DNA of 64,000 nucleotides from NCBI RefSeq assembly GCF_029094525.1, contig NZ_CP119107.1:2294001-2358000 (forward strand), given 5' to 3'. Of this stretch, positions 16,304 through 26,491 are shown piece by piece (the stretch's first letter is position 1; the number at the start of each line of letters is the position of its first letter). Made by a program: the position numbers and the translations under genes. The stretch comes from Pullulanibacillus sp. KACC 23026. GTDB taxonomy: Bacteria > Bacillota > Bacilli > Bacillales > Sporolactobacillaceae. The notes under the pieces were generated by a model, which was not told the DNA's origin, did not search any database, and saw only the letters and a list, made by a program, of their open reading frames with translations.

Positions 16304-17197
16304 ATGGTGCCTTCTATCTCATCATCACCTGTTGTGTGGCAACCCGAAACCATCCAAGAAGCTTTGAGTGTCAAAGAAAAACTAGGTCATGAATCGTGTT
16401 TTGTGGCAGGCGGGACTTATCTGCAGCTTCAATGGATTCAAAACCGTGTTATGCCTCGTGATCTCATCTCTTTAGAGAAGCTGAATGACTTGAAAAAAGT
16501 AAAGAAACGGTTAAGAGGGCAAGAAACCTTTTTAGAGATCGGGTCCCTCGTACGTCTAGTTGACCTTCAAGCGGGCCTCTCTGATTTCAGTGAAACGAAA
16601 CTTTTGTTAGAGGCTCTTCCCCAAATCGCTTCTCCCGCTATTCGGAATCGGGCTACTTTAGGCGGTAATGTCATGAGCAAAAAAGGAGAACTCCTTCCAG
16701 CCTTACTGGTGTTAGAGGCCGAGCTCTTGATCCAAACACCTTCAGGAAGCAAGCATCTGACTTTACACAATTGGTTAGATCAAGCGAATCGTCAAGAACC
16801 GTTTGTTTTAACCCATTTGTACCTTCCAGATATGACCATGGAAAAAATGGAGGCGGGAGTAACGACGGCTTTCTTTAAAAAAACAGCCAGAAGAGAAGCG
16901 TTTGTTCCGTCACAAGTGATCGTTTCAGGAAGATGTACCGTCAATGTCAATCATTGTGTCTCACATATTCGCCTTGCCGTTGGCGGCACTGATCACTTGC
17001 CAGAACGCTTACTTCAGACTGAAGACCTTCTTCTTGGACGTCCATTAAACGAGGAAACGTTATCCAAGGTTTATTCCTCTATTTGGCAATCCCTACATCC
17101 GTTGGAAAGCCCCTTTACTTCTCCTCAATATTTAAAAAAGGTAGTCGCTAATTTAATCATCGGTCAATTGTATGAACTAGCCTTCAAATTAAAATAA
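16304..17197 (+). CDS. pucC: Xanthine dehydrogenase FAD-binding subunit
   Basis: 297-residue subunit of the CoxM/PucC type, passing electrons from the iron-sulfur subunit to FAD. FAD-binding motifs VAGGTYLQLQW (about residue 32) and IRNRATLGGNVMSKKGEL (about 110) are both present, followed by the CO-dehydrogenase flavoprotein C-terminal domain (about 180-295). ATG abuts the upstream stop, with GAAAGGCGG as ribosome site. It is one of three structural subunits encoded consecutively here. Confidence 0.92.
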   Translation: MVPSISSSPVVWQPETIQEALSVKEKLGHESCFVAGGTYLQLQWIQNRVMPRDLISLEKLNDLKKVKKRLRGQETFLEIGSLVRLVDLQAGLSDFSETKLLLEALPQIASPAIRNRATLGGNVMSKKGELLPALLVLEAELLIQTPSGSKHLTLHNWLDQANRQEPFVLTHLYLPDMTMEKMEAGVTTAFFKKTARREAFVPSQVIVSGRCTVNVNHCVSHIRLAVGGTDHLPERLLQTEDLLLGRPLNEETLSKVYSSIWQSLHPLESPFTSPQYLKKVVANLIIGQLYELAFKLK

Positions 17198-17219
17198 ATG
17201 AGACAAAGGAGCACCCACA

Positions 17220-19511
17220 ATGTTAGCAAATCGAAAAGACAAAGGTCGAATTCGTCCTGATGGGCAGGACAAAGTAACGGGATGTCTCGCTTATTTAACA
17301 GATCTCACCTTTGAACGAATGCTGCATGGCAAAGTGTTAAGAAGTACCTATCCCCATGCTGAAATTAAAGCCATTCATACTAAGAAGGCGGAACAGTTGC
17401 CGGGAGTTGTAGCTGTCATAACGCATAAAGATATACCCGGTCTCAATGGTTTTGGTCTCATTACACCTGATCAGCCTGTCTTATGCGATTTTGTCGTTCG
17501 CTCTATTGGTGATGCTGTGGCAGCAGTTGCAGCGGAGACAGAAGAAATAGCGAGACAGGCACTTGACCTCATTGTTGTCGATTATGACCCTTTACCAGTT
17601 GTGGACAATCCTCATACAGCCCTTTTTCCCAATGCTCCCAAACTCCATTCAAATGGCAATTTACTTCATAAGGCAAGTTTTATAAAAGGGGATGTAAAGA
17701 AGGGTTTCGGTGACTGTACTTGTATTGTGGAAGAAACCTATGAAGTGCCGCGACAAATGCACGCTTATATGGAAACAGAAGGAGGCGTTGTGGTTCCAGA
17801 AGACGATGGCGGCATTACCGTTTACATGGGAACACAGCACGGTTACAAAGATCGTTATCAATTATCTAGAATTTTAAATTGTTCAGAAGCCTTAATTCGT
17901 GTTGTCTCGAGTCCAATGGGGGGATCGTTCGGAGGAAAAGATGAACTCAATGTTCAGCCTTACGCAGCATTGCTTGCATTAAAAACAGGACGTCCTGTAC
18001 GAATTCACCAGACAAGGGAGGAATCACTCCGTTCAGGGATAAAGCGGCATCCGATGACCATTACAATGAAAACAGGAACGGATGCTTCGGGGAAATTACT
18101 GGCTCATCAGGTTCGCATTGTGGCAGATACTGGGGCTTATGCTTCCCTTGGACCGGCCGTGTTAGATTTTGCTGTCGAACACGCAACGGGTCCCTATCGG
18201 ATTGCTCATGTTGAAACAGAAGGATTATCAATTTTTACTAATAATGGGGTGGCAGGTGAATTTCGTGGATTTGGAGGTAACCAGGTGACCTTTGCTTTAG
18301 AAGGTCAAATGGATCGTTTAGCTGAAAAACTGGGGATAGCCCCTATTGAATTGAGAAGGCGGAATTTAAGAAATGCAACCGACCTTGGACCGATGGAGCA
18401 TCGTATTGCCCCAACCGATGGTGCCTCCATGGTGGTGGAAGCATTGGATCATCAGTATACAAAGCGTCTTGCAGCACGTGATTCGGATGTTTTTAACCCT
18501 TTTATTAAGAGAGGAATCGGAATTGCGATCACTATGCATGGTGGTGGGCTTGGCTATGGTCGTTTGGATAGCTCTGGCGGCCGGCTTGCGTTAAATAATG
18601 ATGGGAGAATTGAGGTCTCTTTTGGCTTTGAGGAATGCGGTCAGGGATTGCTTGCTGTTATTGAAACCATTGTGACGTCTGAACTTCATTGTGCGCCAAG
18701 CGATTTACTTATTTTAAACGGGGATACACATCTCGTTCCGCCGACAGGCTCATCTACTGCATCACGTGCCACAAGCATGGTGTGGACAGCGATTCAACGA
18801 TTAAAGGAGGCATTTACGAACAAATTGCTGCATGCTGCCTCCCTTTATTTAGGACTTATGGAAACGGACTTGAAATTAGGTGAAGGAGGCATTTGGAGGC
18901 GGTCGGATAGAAAAAGTGAAACGCCTCTAATGAGCTATAAAGAACTCGCTGAATATGCCAATCATGAAGAACCTATCTGCGTCGACACCCATTTTGAATT
19001 TCCAACAACACCTGATCCGGTACCCGGCGGCCATTTTCTCTATTCCTTTGCAGGGGTATTGGCAGAAGTTGAAGTCGATTTGCTTACAGGGAGAGTAAAG
19101 GTTAGACGACTTGACCAAACAGTCGCTGCCGGTCCTGTTGTCAGTCCGTTAGGCTATCTCGGTCAAATAGAAGGCGGAGCTGTCATGGCATTAGGCTATT
19201 CTCTGACTGAAGAGGCAAAAATGGTTGGCGGCCATTATGTCACGAAAAACTTCGATACGTACCTCATTCCAACTATTAGGGATGCGCCTCTTGAAATGAA
19301 TGTAGACGCGATCGAGATGCTGGATGAAGGAGATTCGTATGGACCAAGGGGTGTCGGAGAGATTGGAACGGTTGCGGTGGCCCCCGCTATTACAAAAGCC
19401 ATTCATGATGCCATTGGTTATTGGCCTGTCAAACTGCCGGTCTGTCCTGAAGCCTTATTATCACATGTTGAGGAGGGGCTATTCCCATGGACATTGAAAA
19501 AACAAGCGTAA
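17220..19511 (+). CDS. pucD: Xanthine dehydrogenase molybdopterin-binding subunit
   Basis: 763-residue catalytic subunit, hydroxylating the purine ring (xanthine to urate) at the molybdenum centre. The N-terminal aldehyde oxidase/xanthine dehydrogenase a/b hammerhead domain (about 20-125) is followed by the large Mo-binding domain with SPMGGSFGGKDE (about 235), GEFRGFGGNQ (about 345) and the base-catalyst region SYGPRGVGEIGTVAVAPA, which carries the conserved Glu. ATG at 17220 follows AAAGGAG. It overlaps the next gene by 25 bases. It could in principle be another purine or aldehyde hydroxylase; the operon context favours xanthine. Confidence 0.93.
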   Translation: MLANRKDKGRIRPDGQDKVTGCLAYLTDLTFERMLHGKVLRSTYPHAEIKAIHTKKAEQLPGVVAVITHKDIPGLNGFGLITPDQPVLCDFVVRSIGDAVAAVAAETEEIARQALDLIVVDYDPLPVVDNPHTALFPNAPKLHSNGNLLHKASFIKGDVKKGFGDCTCIVEETYEVPRQMHAYMETEGGVVVPEDDGGITVYMGTQHGYKDRYQLSRILNCSEALIRVVSSPMGGSFGGKDELNVQPYAALLALKTGRPVRIHQTREESLRSGIKRHPMTITMKTGTDASGKLLAHQVRIVADTGAYASLGPAVLDFAVEHATGPYRIAHVETEGLSIFTNNGVAGEFRGFGGNQVTFALEGQMDRLAEKLGIAPIELRRRNLRNATDLGPMEHRIAPTDGASMVVEALDHQYTKRLAARDSDVFNPFIKRGIGIAITMHGGGLGYGRLDSSGGRLALNNDGRIEVSFGFEECGQGLLAVIETIVTSELHCAPSDLLILNGDTHLVPPTGSSTASRATSMVWTAIQRLKEAFTNKLLHAASLYLGLMETDLKLGEGGIWRRSDRKSETPLMSYKELAEYANHEEPICVDTHFEFPTTPDPVPGGHFLYSFAGVLAEVEVDLLTGRVKVRRLDQTVAAGPVVSPLGYLGQIEGGAVMALGYSLTEEAKMVGGHYVTKNFDTYLIPTIRDAPLEMNVDAIEMLDEGDSYGPRGVGEIGTVAVAPAITKAIHDAIGYWPVKLPVCPEALLSHVEEGLFPWTLKKQA

Positions 19512-19993
19512 GTGAAGACCGGACCGATGAGACGACTTCGTTAATGGAAATCACCTTTCAAATTAACAATCAATTGACGACATTTAAAACTGAGCCAACG
19601 ACACCTCTTATTCAATTGTTACGGAGTGAAAGGCAGTTAACAGGCGCCAAACTCTCCTGTGGGATTGGTCGTTGCGGTGCCTGTTCGATCTTAATGGATG
19701 GAGAATTAGTGAATGCCTGTTTAATCATGGCTTATCAAGCGTCTGGAACATCGATTTTAACTATTGAAGGACTTAATGAAGAAGGAGGGCATCCCATTCA
19801 AAAAGCGCTTCTTGAAGAAGGGGGCTTGCAATGCGGCTATTGTACACCAGGCATGGTGATGGCTATAACAGCCCTTTTCAAAAGGACACCTCAACCGACT
19901 GACGAAGAAATTATGGAGGGACTCTCTGGAAATCTCTGCCGCTGTACAGGTTATACAGGGATCATTCGAGCCATTAGACGTTGTATGAATTAA
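19487..19993 (+). CDS. pucE: Xanthine dehydrogenase 2Fe-2S subunit
   Basis: 168-residue iron-sulfur subunit. Eight cysteines in two clusters are visible: plant-ferredoxin-type CGIGRCGACSILMDGELVNAC (first cluster) and CGYCTPG with NLCRCTGY (second cluster). About 20 N-terminal residues precede the ferredoxin fold, slightly longer than usual. AGGAGGGG stands ahead of the ATG, inside the end of pucD. Together with pucC and pucD it completes a three-subunit molybdenum hydroxylase. Confidence 0.94.
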   Translation: MDIEKTSVSEDRTDETTSLMEITFQINNQLTTFKTEPTTPLIQLLRSERQLTGAKLSCGIGRCGACSILMDGELVNACLIMAYQASGTSILTIEGLNEEGGHPIQKALLEEGGLQCGYCTPGMVMAITALFKRTPQPTDEEIMEGLSGNLCRCTGYTGIIRAIRRCMN

Positions 19994-20078
19994 AAAAGAG
20001 GTCTGTAAAGTGGTTTCTTAAATTAAGAAACATAAATATCTATAGTAGGTGAGCGGATAGAGAAGGAGGGAGAAAGAC

Positions 20079-21146
20079 ATGGATGCTATTTATTCTATCT
20101 TAGATGAACTTCAATCCTCTCATGAAGAGGTTCCATCTGTCTTGGCAACCATTATCAAAGTGGAAGGGTCCGCTTATCGGAAAGAAGGGGCGGCTATGCT
20201 TATCAAAAATGAGCGAGAGCGTGTCGGACTCCTAAGCGCCGGCTGCCTAGAGGAAGACTTAATTGCCCGCATTCAAAGGTATTCTAGTTTCCAAGAATCC
20301 GAGACGCTTCAATATGATATGTCGAGTGAAGATGATCTTTCCTGGGGACAAGGGGCGGGATGTAACGGTATTTTGCATATCCTTCTTGAACCAGTTAACC
20401 CTAGCTTTCGTGACCATCTACTTACGCTAAAAACCTATCTTCAGGCAGGCCTTTCTGTCGATATGATTCGATTATTAGATAATAAGGGGGCCGTTAGCCA
20501 GTATCTTTTCATTGCAGAAAATGGGTTTCAATTTGGCAATTGGCAAACGGATAAATCCCAAATTCATAAAGTTTTAGACGAACAAAAGGCTGGACGTCAA
20601 GACATGAAGAACCGCTTGATGGCTGCCGATTCGTCCTCTACCTATTATTTCTTTCAAACCTTTCAGCCAAAGTCACGACTCATTCTCTTTGGTGCGGGTG
20701 AAGATGCAGAACCGTTAGCCCAATTTGCTTCTCAAGCGGGCTTCTCTGTCTGGGTAACGGATTGGCGCACAAGCCGGTGTCATCCGAGTCATTTTCCAAA
20801 GGCCGATCAATTGATCGTTGGCAGTCCAAAGGAGATTGCCAATCAATTGACTTTTAACGCTCATGATTCCGTCATCCTGCTTTCACATGTTTTTCAAAAA
20901 GATCGCGAATTTCTGCAGCACCTACAAGACCTAAAGCTTAAATTTCTAGGATTACTCGGTTCAAAGGATCGAACAAAACGACTCCTGAAGGGGTTAGAAC
21001 TCATGAGTTCGATCTACTCACCGGTAGGACTGCCGATTGGAGCAGAGGGGCCAGAGGAGATTGCAATCAGTATTGTCGCTCAATTAATTCAAGTGAAAAG
21101 GTCCTCGGTTCACGATCCCGCTCCTTACACCCCTGCTGAAATTTAA
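20079..21146 (+). CDS. pucA: XdhC/PucA-type molybdenum hydroxylase maturation factor
   Basis: 355 residues, XdhC/CoxI family. These proteins bind molybdenum cofactor, promote its sulfuration and insert it into xanthine dehydrogenase; they are not part of the final enzyme. The N-terminal XdhC_CoxI domain carries VEGSAYRKEGAAM and LSAGCLEEDL plus the WGQGAGCNGI segment; the C-terminal Rossmann-like domain carries LILFGAGEDAEPLA and LGLLGSKDRTKRLL, ending in the EIAISIVAQLI helix. GGAGGGAG precedes the ATG. The 85-base gap after pucE holds only a small hairpin (GTTTCTTAAATTAAGAAAC), so it is probably the last operon gene. Confidence 0.9.
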   Translation: MDAIYSILDELQSSHEEVPSVLATIIKVEGSAYRKEGAAMLIKNERERVGLLSAGCLEEDLIARIQRYSSFQESETLQYDMSSEDDLSWGQGAGCNGILHILLEPVNPSFRDHLLTLKTYLQAGLSVDMIRLLDNKGAVSQYLFIAENGFQFGNWQTDKSQIHKVLDEQKAGRQDMKNRLMAADSSSTYYFFQTFQPKSRLILFGAGEDAEPLAQFASQAGFSVWVTDWRTSRCHPSHFPKADQLIVGSPKEIANQLTFNAHDSVILLSHVFQKDREFLQHLQDLKLKFLGLLGSKDRTKRLLKGLELMSSIYSPVGLPIGAEGPEEIAISIVAQLIQVKRSSVHDPAPYTPAEI

Positions 21147-21187
21147 CATGATTTCACGAATCCTGAAAATACAAATCATTAATAAGA

Positions 21188-21212
21188 AAGGTGCCCCAAG
21201 TTGGGACACCTT
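21188..21212. terminator. Hairpin between convergent pucA and acyl-ACP synthetase genes
   Basis: AAGGTGCCCC and GGGACACCTT pair with one mismatch around a short loop. The T-tract is poor on the + strand and somewhat better on the minus strand. Confidence 0.55.
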
Positions 21213-21234
21213 ACAAATCTTTGTTATAAAAGGC

Positions 21235-22752
21235 TCATAGGGAGGCTAGATCCTTTGCCATGACCTCCATTTGCCGGTAATCCGGTTTCCCGCTTTGAAG
21301 AAGGGGGATTTCGTTAATAAAGACAATTTGATCCGGGATATATAAGGACGACATTTTCTTTTGCTTAATAGATTTATTAAATTCTCTTCCTGTTACATCA
21401 GCGACTGTGGTAAAAAGAATAATCTTTTCGCCTTTTCTTTTATCAGGGATACTGACGGCGTAGAAGGAGGAGGATCCAAAGTGTTCAAGTGCAAGCTCCT
21501 CGATTTTGTTTAATGAAATCATTTCACCTGCTATTTTGGAAAATCGTTTCAGACGAGACACAATCGTGATAAATCCCTCGTTATCAATGGTTACAATATC
21601 ACCCGTGTTATACCATTCACCGCATGGCACATACCCCTTACCATGAATTAAATAGCCCTTCATGACATTAGGCCCTTTCAATAACAAACTGCCGCCTTCT
21701 TCAATCCCTTGTATTTTGTCTAATTTGCATTCTAATAAAGGAAGCGGTTTGCCGACCGTCCCTTCTTTACTAAAAGAAGGGGTGTTTAAGGCGATCATTG
21801 GAGAGGTTTCAGTTGTTCCATACCCTTGTAAGAGCGTTATGCCGAACTCATTTCGATACTTGTCATAAACATCCTTTTTGAGTTTCTCTGCACCCGCAAC
21901 GACAATTCGCAGTGTTGCCAACTGGTCTCTTGTGGCATGTTTCGCATATTGATCAAAGAACGTATTCGTCGCAACAAAAACAGTGCTCTGATCCTTATGA
22001 ATAAGTTTCGGTATTTCCCGATAATGGAGCGGAGAAGGATAGAGAAACGATTTTATATTTGATAATAAGGGCAAGACCGCTCCTACAGTTAGACCAAAGG
22101 CGTGAAAGAGAGGGAGAGGGTTAAAGAGTCGATCTTTCTCGGTTAATGGGACAACCGATAACCCTTGTTTAATATTGGCGTATATATTGCGATGAGTTAA
22201 AATAACCCCTTTTGGCTTGTTTTCAGTTCCGGAAGTAAACAAGATGACTTCCTTTTGTTTTCCTTTTCTAAAAGAAGGTAATTTCGATTCCACAAAGCCT
22301 GTCGCTTTCTGGGCGAGAGTAAGTCCATCTTTTAAGTCTTCCAAATAGAGAATGCGTACCTTTTTTTCCATTTCATCGATCACGGGTGAAACTTTAGCTA
22401 CCTTGATGAATTCTCTAGAGGTTAAGACGGTTTGCAGTTCGGCCGTTTCTATGCAATCTAAAAGGTTTTGTGTCCCCATAGAGAAATTCAATAAACATGG
22501 ATTTTGATTGTTTTTAAATAAGGCAAACAAGGTGACGACTTGCCCAATAATATTTGGCAAATACAAACCAACTCGTTCTTCGTTTAGGGTCATTTCTTTA
22601 ATTTTTCGGCTTAATACATTAACCGATAATAAAAATTGGTCATAAGTCAGGGAACCTGACAGATCTTCTAAGATAACCCTATTACGATGGCGCTTTGCCT
22701 GTTTTCTCATTTCATCATATAAATTAATTTGTTCAGGTATAGAAAGTACCAT
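21235..22752 (-). CDS. AMP-binding enzyme, acyl-ACP synthetase of the Aas C-terminal type
   Basis: 505-residue adenylate-forming enzyme. The P-loop VILFTSGTENKPKGVILTH (about residue 170), LLQGYGTTETSP (about 315), YNTGDIV and the C-terminal GKPDYRQM Lys motif are present. The phrase RIVVAGAEKLKKDVYDK is typical of the synthetase half of Aas (acyl-ACP synthetase/2-acyl-GPE acyltransferase), suggesting activation of fatty acids for recycling into membrane lipid. The acyltransferase half is absent, and no acyl carrier gene is adjacent. GGGGG precedes the ATG. Acyl-CoA ligase activity is an alternative. Confidence 0.85.
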   Translation of the reverse strand: MVLSIPEQINLYDEMRKQAKRHRNRVILEDLSGSLTYDQFLLSVNVLSRKIKEMTLNEERVGLYLPNIIGQVVTLFALFKNNQNPCLLNFSMGTQNLLDCIETAELQTVLTSREFIKVAKVSPVIDEMEKKVRILYLEDLKDGLTLAQKATGFVESKLPSFRKGKQKEVILFTSGTENKPKGVILTHRNIYANIKQGLSVVPLTEKDRLFNPLPLFHAFGLTVGAVLPLLSNIKSFLYPSPLHYREIPKLIHKDQSTVFVATNTFFDQYAKHATRDQLATLRIVVAGAEKLKKDVYDKYRNEFGITLLQGYGTTETSPMIALNTPSFSKEGTVGKPLPLLECKLDKIQGIEEGGSLLLKGPNVMKGYLIHGKGYVPCGEWYNTGDIVTIDNEGFITIVSRLKRFSKIAGEMISLNKIEELALEHFGSSSFYAVSIPDKRKGEKIILFTTVADVTGREFNKSIKQKKMSSLYIPDQIVFINEIPLLQSGKPDYRQMEVMAKDLASL

Positions 22753-22872
22753 TGTTTTCCCCCAATTTGTTCATCAACTGCTTAAATATATAGTAATCGT
22801 TTTCAGGATGAAACGAAACATGAATTTAAAAAAATAATGAAATACTATTGAATTCTAGAACGAAAATGTCAA

Positions 22873-22903
22873 AAGTCCCAAGGTATTTAAAACCTTGGGA
22901 CTT
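22873..22903 (-). terminator. Terminator of the aspartate-type permease gene
   Basis: AAGTCCCAAGGT and ACCTTGGGACTT form a perfect 12-bp stem. On the minus strand it follows the permease stop (22940) and ends in a TTTT-containing tail. Confidence 0.8.
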
Positions 22904-22939
22904 CGGTTATAACTCGTTTAAATTTGTTAGGAGCATTTT

Positions 22940-24541
22940 TTAGACATCAGCGGCTTTAAGTTCTTCGTAATCCTCATCATCTTCATCAATCTCAGGCTGT
23001 ACCATAGCACTGTTAGATCCCCAATAGAAGAAGGCAAGGGAACCGATGACAACAATAATGCTATCCCAAGGTGACGGAATAATTGGTTTCGCCCCAGCTG
23101 GCAATTGATAATTGCCGAGACGTGACATGATCAGCATGAAGATGTAGTAGAAGACTAACCAGGCGCCAGATTTCCAATCCGAACGAATGCGTTCACGAAT
23201 GCCATCGCGATCCATAAATGCAAAATAAAGGACGAGGGAAACAAGCGTGATGCCAAGGATTTCAAGGTTCGTTGTCCAACCGCTCCAGAAAATAATGAGA
23301 GAAGCGGCAATGAAAGCAAGTGGAGCTAATACTTGAATGCCTTTTAATTTGAATGGACGATCGAGACCAGGTGCCGTTTTTCTTAGTGCCATCAAAGAAA
23401 TCGGTCCAATCATATAAGTCAGAACCGTCGCAGAAGTGACGTTTCCTACAAGACCTTGCCAGAAATTAAGATGGGCAGGAAGAATCCAAATAATCGATAA
23501 GATTAAGGACAACCAGAGCGCTCCTCTTGGAATACCAGTTCGGGCATCTACTTTTCGGAACAATGAATAAAAGAGACCGGTCTTTGCCCAAGCAAACAAA
23601 ACGCGTGTTGTACCGGAAAGATAAATATTCCCTGTACCTGATGGAGAGATGACAGCATCAATGAAGATAATGTTCATAAGCCACAGGATCCCCAAAGATT
23701 TGGCCAGGTCAGCATAAGGCGCTTGTTGGAAGGAAAGATTTGCCCATCCTTTTGCAAGCTGCTCAGCAGGAACTGCACCAAGAAATGCAAATTGCAATAA
23801 AAGATACATAAGGGTTCCTAGGGAAATCGATAAAATGATGGCAAGAGGTATATCTCTCTGTGGACGTTTCGCTTCTGAACCAAAGTCAACCGCCTGACGG
23901 AATCCTAAGAAAGCGAAGGCAATCCCTGAAAGCGACACAGCTTCAAAAACACCAGACATACCGCCTGGCTTAGCACCGCCTACGGACAAATTTGAAGCAT
24001 GAAAATGAGTGAATAAAATAATAACCGTAAGAATAGGTACTAAGAATTTAATGGTAGTAATAATCGTATTGAATTTTCCAAATACGTTAACACTCCAATA
24101 GTTCAAGAGGAGAAAGACTACTAAGAGCGCAATCTCAAAAACATAACCAATGAATGTTGGCCCCGCTGAATCTGTTCCCAATGCTGTCCACCAGGTTGCG
24201 GCGTATCCGCGAACAGCTTCCACTTCGATTCCCGCGACACTTGAATAAGCAAGCATAGAAATAAATCCAATTAAATAACCAACTAGCGTTCCGTGGGTGT
24301 ACCTTGGATAGCGAACGAACCCCCCTGAACGAGGCATCATGGAGCCAAGTTCTGCATACACAAGACCGATGAGAATAAAGGCAACAGCACCAATAATCCA
24401 CGCGACCCATGCATATGAACCAGCAAAGCCAGCTGCGCCCGCGGCTGCAAAGAGCCACCCTGAGCCGATGATGGACCCCAGCCCCAAGAAAGTGAGGTCG
24501 AGCAAATTTAACGATTTTTTAAATCCACTTGGACTTCCCAT
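22940..24541 (-). CDS. APC-family amino acid permease, YveA (aspartate-proton symporter)-like
   Basis: 533-residue integral membrane protein with about 12-14 helices, beginning with the APC signature LGLGSIIGSGWLFAAAGAAG. Conserved stretches AYAELGSMMPRSGGFVRYP-like and the ISPSGTGNIYLSGTTRVLFAWA segment closely resemble Bacillus subtilis YveA, a proton-coupled aspartate (and glutamate) transporter, as I remember its sequence. The C-terminus is an acidic tail (EIDEDDEDYEEL). AAAGGGGATTG lies before the ATG. An aspartate 4-decarboxylase gene lies 4.6 kb downstream on the other strand, making aspartate a plausible substrate. Confidence 0.85.
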   Translation of the reverse strand: MGSPSGFKKSLNLLDLTFLGLGSIIGSGWLFAAAGAAGFAGSYAWVAWIIGAVAFILIGLVYAELGSMMPRSGGFVRYPRYTHGTLVGYLIGFISMLAYSSVAGIEVEAVRGYAATWWTALGTDSAGPTFIGYVFEIALLVVFLLLNYWSVNVFGKFNTIITTIKFLVPILTVIILFTHFHASNLSVGGAKPGGMSGVFEAVSLSGIAFAFLGFRQAVDFGSEAKRPQRDIPLAIILSISLGTLMYLLLQFAFLGAVPAEQLAKGWANLSFQQAPYADLAKSLGILWLMNIIFIDAVISPSGTGNIYLSGTTRVLFAWAKTGLFYSLFRKVDARTGIPRGALWLSLILSIIWILPAHLNFWQGLVGNVTSATVLTYMIGPISLMALRKTAPGLDRPFKLKGIQVLAPLAFIAASLIIFWSGWTTNLEILGITLVSLVLYFAFMDRDGIRERIRSDWKSGAWLVFYYIFMLIMSRLGNYQLPAGAKPIIPSPWDSIIVVIGSLAFFYWGSNSAMVQPEIDEDDEDYEELKAADV

Positions 24542-24682
24542 ACATCAATCCCCTTTCTGATAGATGATAATATATATGAGTGTCAATCCACTCATATTTT
24601 GGATTTTATCGATTAATTCAAATTTTTTCAACAGTTTTGATCATTTATTTTGCAAAAATATTCAAAAATTAGAATAAATGTG

Positions 24683-24719
24683 AAAAAACCCCAAGGAAAA
24701 TGTGAATTCTTGGAGTTTA
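24683..24719 (-). terminator. Terminator of the sugar transporter gene
   Basis: On the minus strand AACTCCAAGAA pairs imperfectly with TTCCTTGGGGTT, followed by TTTTTT. It lies about 30 bases past the transporter stop. Confidence 0.75.
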
Positions 24720-24750
24720 AACAGGGTTATATAGAATTTTTAATCGAGTG

Positions 24751-26115
24751 TTAGTGAGTGGACCATTCTGTTTCGATTTCTTCCAGCGATTTCCCTTTTG
24801 TTTCCCTCACTACGGTTGCAGAGAAGATAAAGGCAAACAAACTTAATATGGCAAAAATGAAGAAGGTCGTTGCTGGACCGGTTTTTCCTAACAGAATCGG
24901 GAAAAATTGTGAGACAACAAAGTCGGCTAACCAAAGAGCGACAGAAGCAATGGCAGTGGCTCGTCCTCTAATATTAGTTGGGAAAATTTCCGCAATAACA
25001 AGCCAAACAATGGGTCCAAATGAAACGGCAAAGGCCGCAACAAAAAGGAGAATGAAGAATAGGACAAGTGTCCCGTTTGGATGAGCTGAACTGAATTCAA
25101 AGCCAACGACGGCTAAACTGATCGTCATGACAGCTGATCCTATAATAAGCAAGGTTTTTCTCCCTACTTTGTCAATTAACCATAGGGAAACAAGGGTAAA
25201 TAGAAAGTTAACTAACCCAACGATAATGGTTTCAGTAAGGGATGCATTGGTACCCGCACCGACTTTTTTAAAGATTTCAGGTGCATAGTACATAATGGCA
25301 TTGATCCCGGTGACTTGCTGTAAAATTGCCAATACGACTCCGATTATGAGGGCGATGCGAAACCCTGGTTTAAATAAAAGACGAATGGAACCAGATGCTT
25401 CTTTTTGAATGGAGTTTTTGATATCGGCTAATTCTTTCTTTGCTTGGTCAGTTCCATTTATTTTTTCCAATAACTTAAAAGCTTTTTCGTCAAAGCCTTG
25501 CTTTTCTAGCCATCTTGGACTTTCAGGAACAAGTAAGAGAAGGAAGACAAAAAGAAGTCCGGGAATTAATCCGCATCCTAACATCCATCTCCAAGAATAA
25601 TTGACATCCCAGGATTGATCACCGGCATTAACGATAGCCTTATTTACAAAATAAATGGCTGAAATCCCAATGACGACTGCCAATTGATTTAATGAGACGA
25701 GACGTCCGCGATTTTTGCTAGGCGCAATTTCAGCAATATAAAGGGGAACTAAGGTTGAAGAGATACCGATCCCAATTCCTCCAATTATACGTGCTATCAC
25801 AAATAGATTGATTGTTGGAGAAAGAGCTGAGATAATCGAGCCGATTGTAAATAACAATCCTGAAATAATGAGCATTTTTTTGCGGCCAAAGCGGTCGCTC
25901 AAAAATCCAGCAAGAGCTGCTCCGATGATCGCTCCAATCAATAGACAAGAAACAACCCATCCTTGCATTGCACTGTTTAAATGAAATTTGGTTTGCATAA
26001 AACCGATGGCACCCGATATGACGGATGTATCGTAACCAAATAGTAAACCGCCGACAGCGGCAACAATTGAAACTAAGGTAACAAAGCCATAGTTTGTGTG
26101 AGTGGAACTAGTCAT
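24751..26115 (-). CDS. MFS sugar porter family transporter
   Basis: 454 residues, 12 membrane helices, sugar porter (XylE/AraE/IolT/CsbC-like) family. Diagnostic motifs are GGLLFGYDTSVISGA in helix 1, DRFGRKK in loop 2-3, PLYIAEIAPSKNRGRL, PESPRWL before the central loop, QQVTGINAIMYYAP in helix 7, DKVGRKT and the PETKG-like RETKGKSLEEIE at the end. It is a proton-coupled pentose, hexose or inositol importer; the exact sugar cannot be read from the sequence and no sugar-catabolic genes adjoin. GAAGGGATCG precedes the ATG. Confidence 0.93.
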   Translation of the reverse strand: MTSSTHTNYGFVTLVSIVAAVGGLLFGYDTSVISGAIGFMQTKFHLNSAMQGWVVSCLLIGAIIGAALAGFLSDRFGRKKMLIISGLLFTIGSIISALSPTINLFVIARIIGGIGIGISSTLVPLYIAEIAPSKNRGRLVSLNQLAVVIGISAIYFVNKAIVNAGDQSWDVNYSWRWMLGCGLIPGLLFVFLLLLVPESPRWLEKQGFDEKAFKLLEKINGTDQAKKELADIKNSIQKEASGSIRLLFKPGFRIALIIGVVLAILQQVTGINAIMYYAPEIFKKVGAGTNASLTETIIVGLVNFLFTLVSLWLIDKVGRKTLLIIGSAVMTISLAVVGFEFSSAHPNGTLVLFFILLFVAAFAVSFGPIVWLVIAEIFPTNIRGRATAIASVALWLADFVVSQFFPILLGKTGPATTFFIFAILSLFAFIFSATVVRETKGKSLEEIETEWSTH

Positions 26116-26491
26116 GATAGTCGATCCCTTCGATGAATAATTAATCCGTAGTCCTTAGTATGCCTAAATTAATCCTTAGATTTACTAAAAACCAATACTT
26201 TACAGAGTTTAACTCATAACCTCGAAATAAACAATCAAAAAACATCATAATCATTCATGGTCGATCATTTAAAATCAAAAAAGAACGTTGGCGATTCTTT
26301 TTAGTCTCATAGCGATTTATAAATGGGATTTGCTTTGTTTCTTTGGTAAACTAGTGTTAAAGAAATCATGACTTATACAGGAACTCTGTTAAAGGCTGTT
26401 GTTGATTTACCGGCATAGGCATGTACATAGAAAACCACCATTGAAGATTTACAGAGGCTTATAATAAATGAAATAAAAGGGATGACTTAAG
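26116..26491. other. Intergenic region, 376 bases, nothing identified
   Basis: Divergent promoter region between the sugar transporter and the nicotinamidase gene. No open frame with a ribosome site, no stable hairpin and no convincing riboswitch motif were found. Confidence 0.6.
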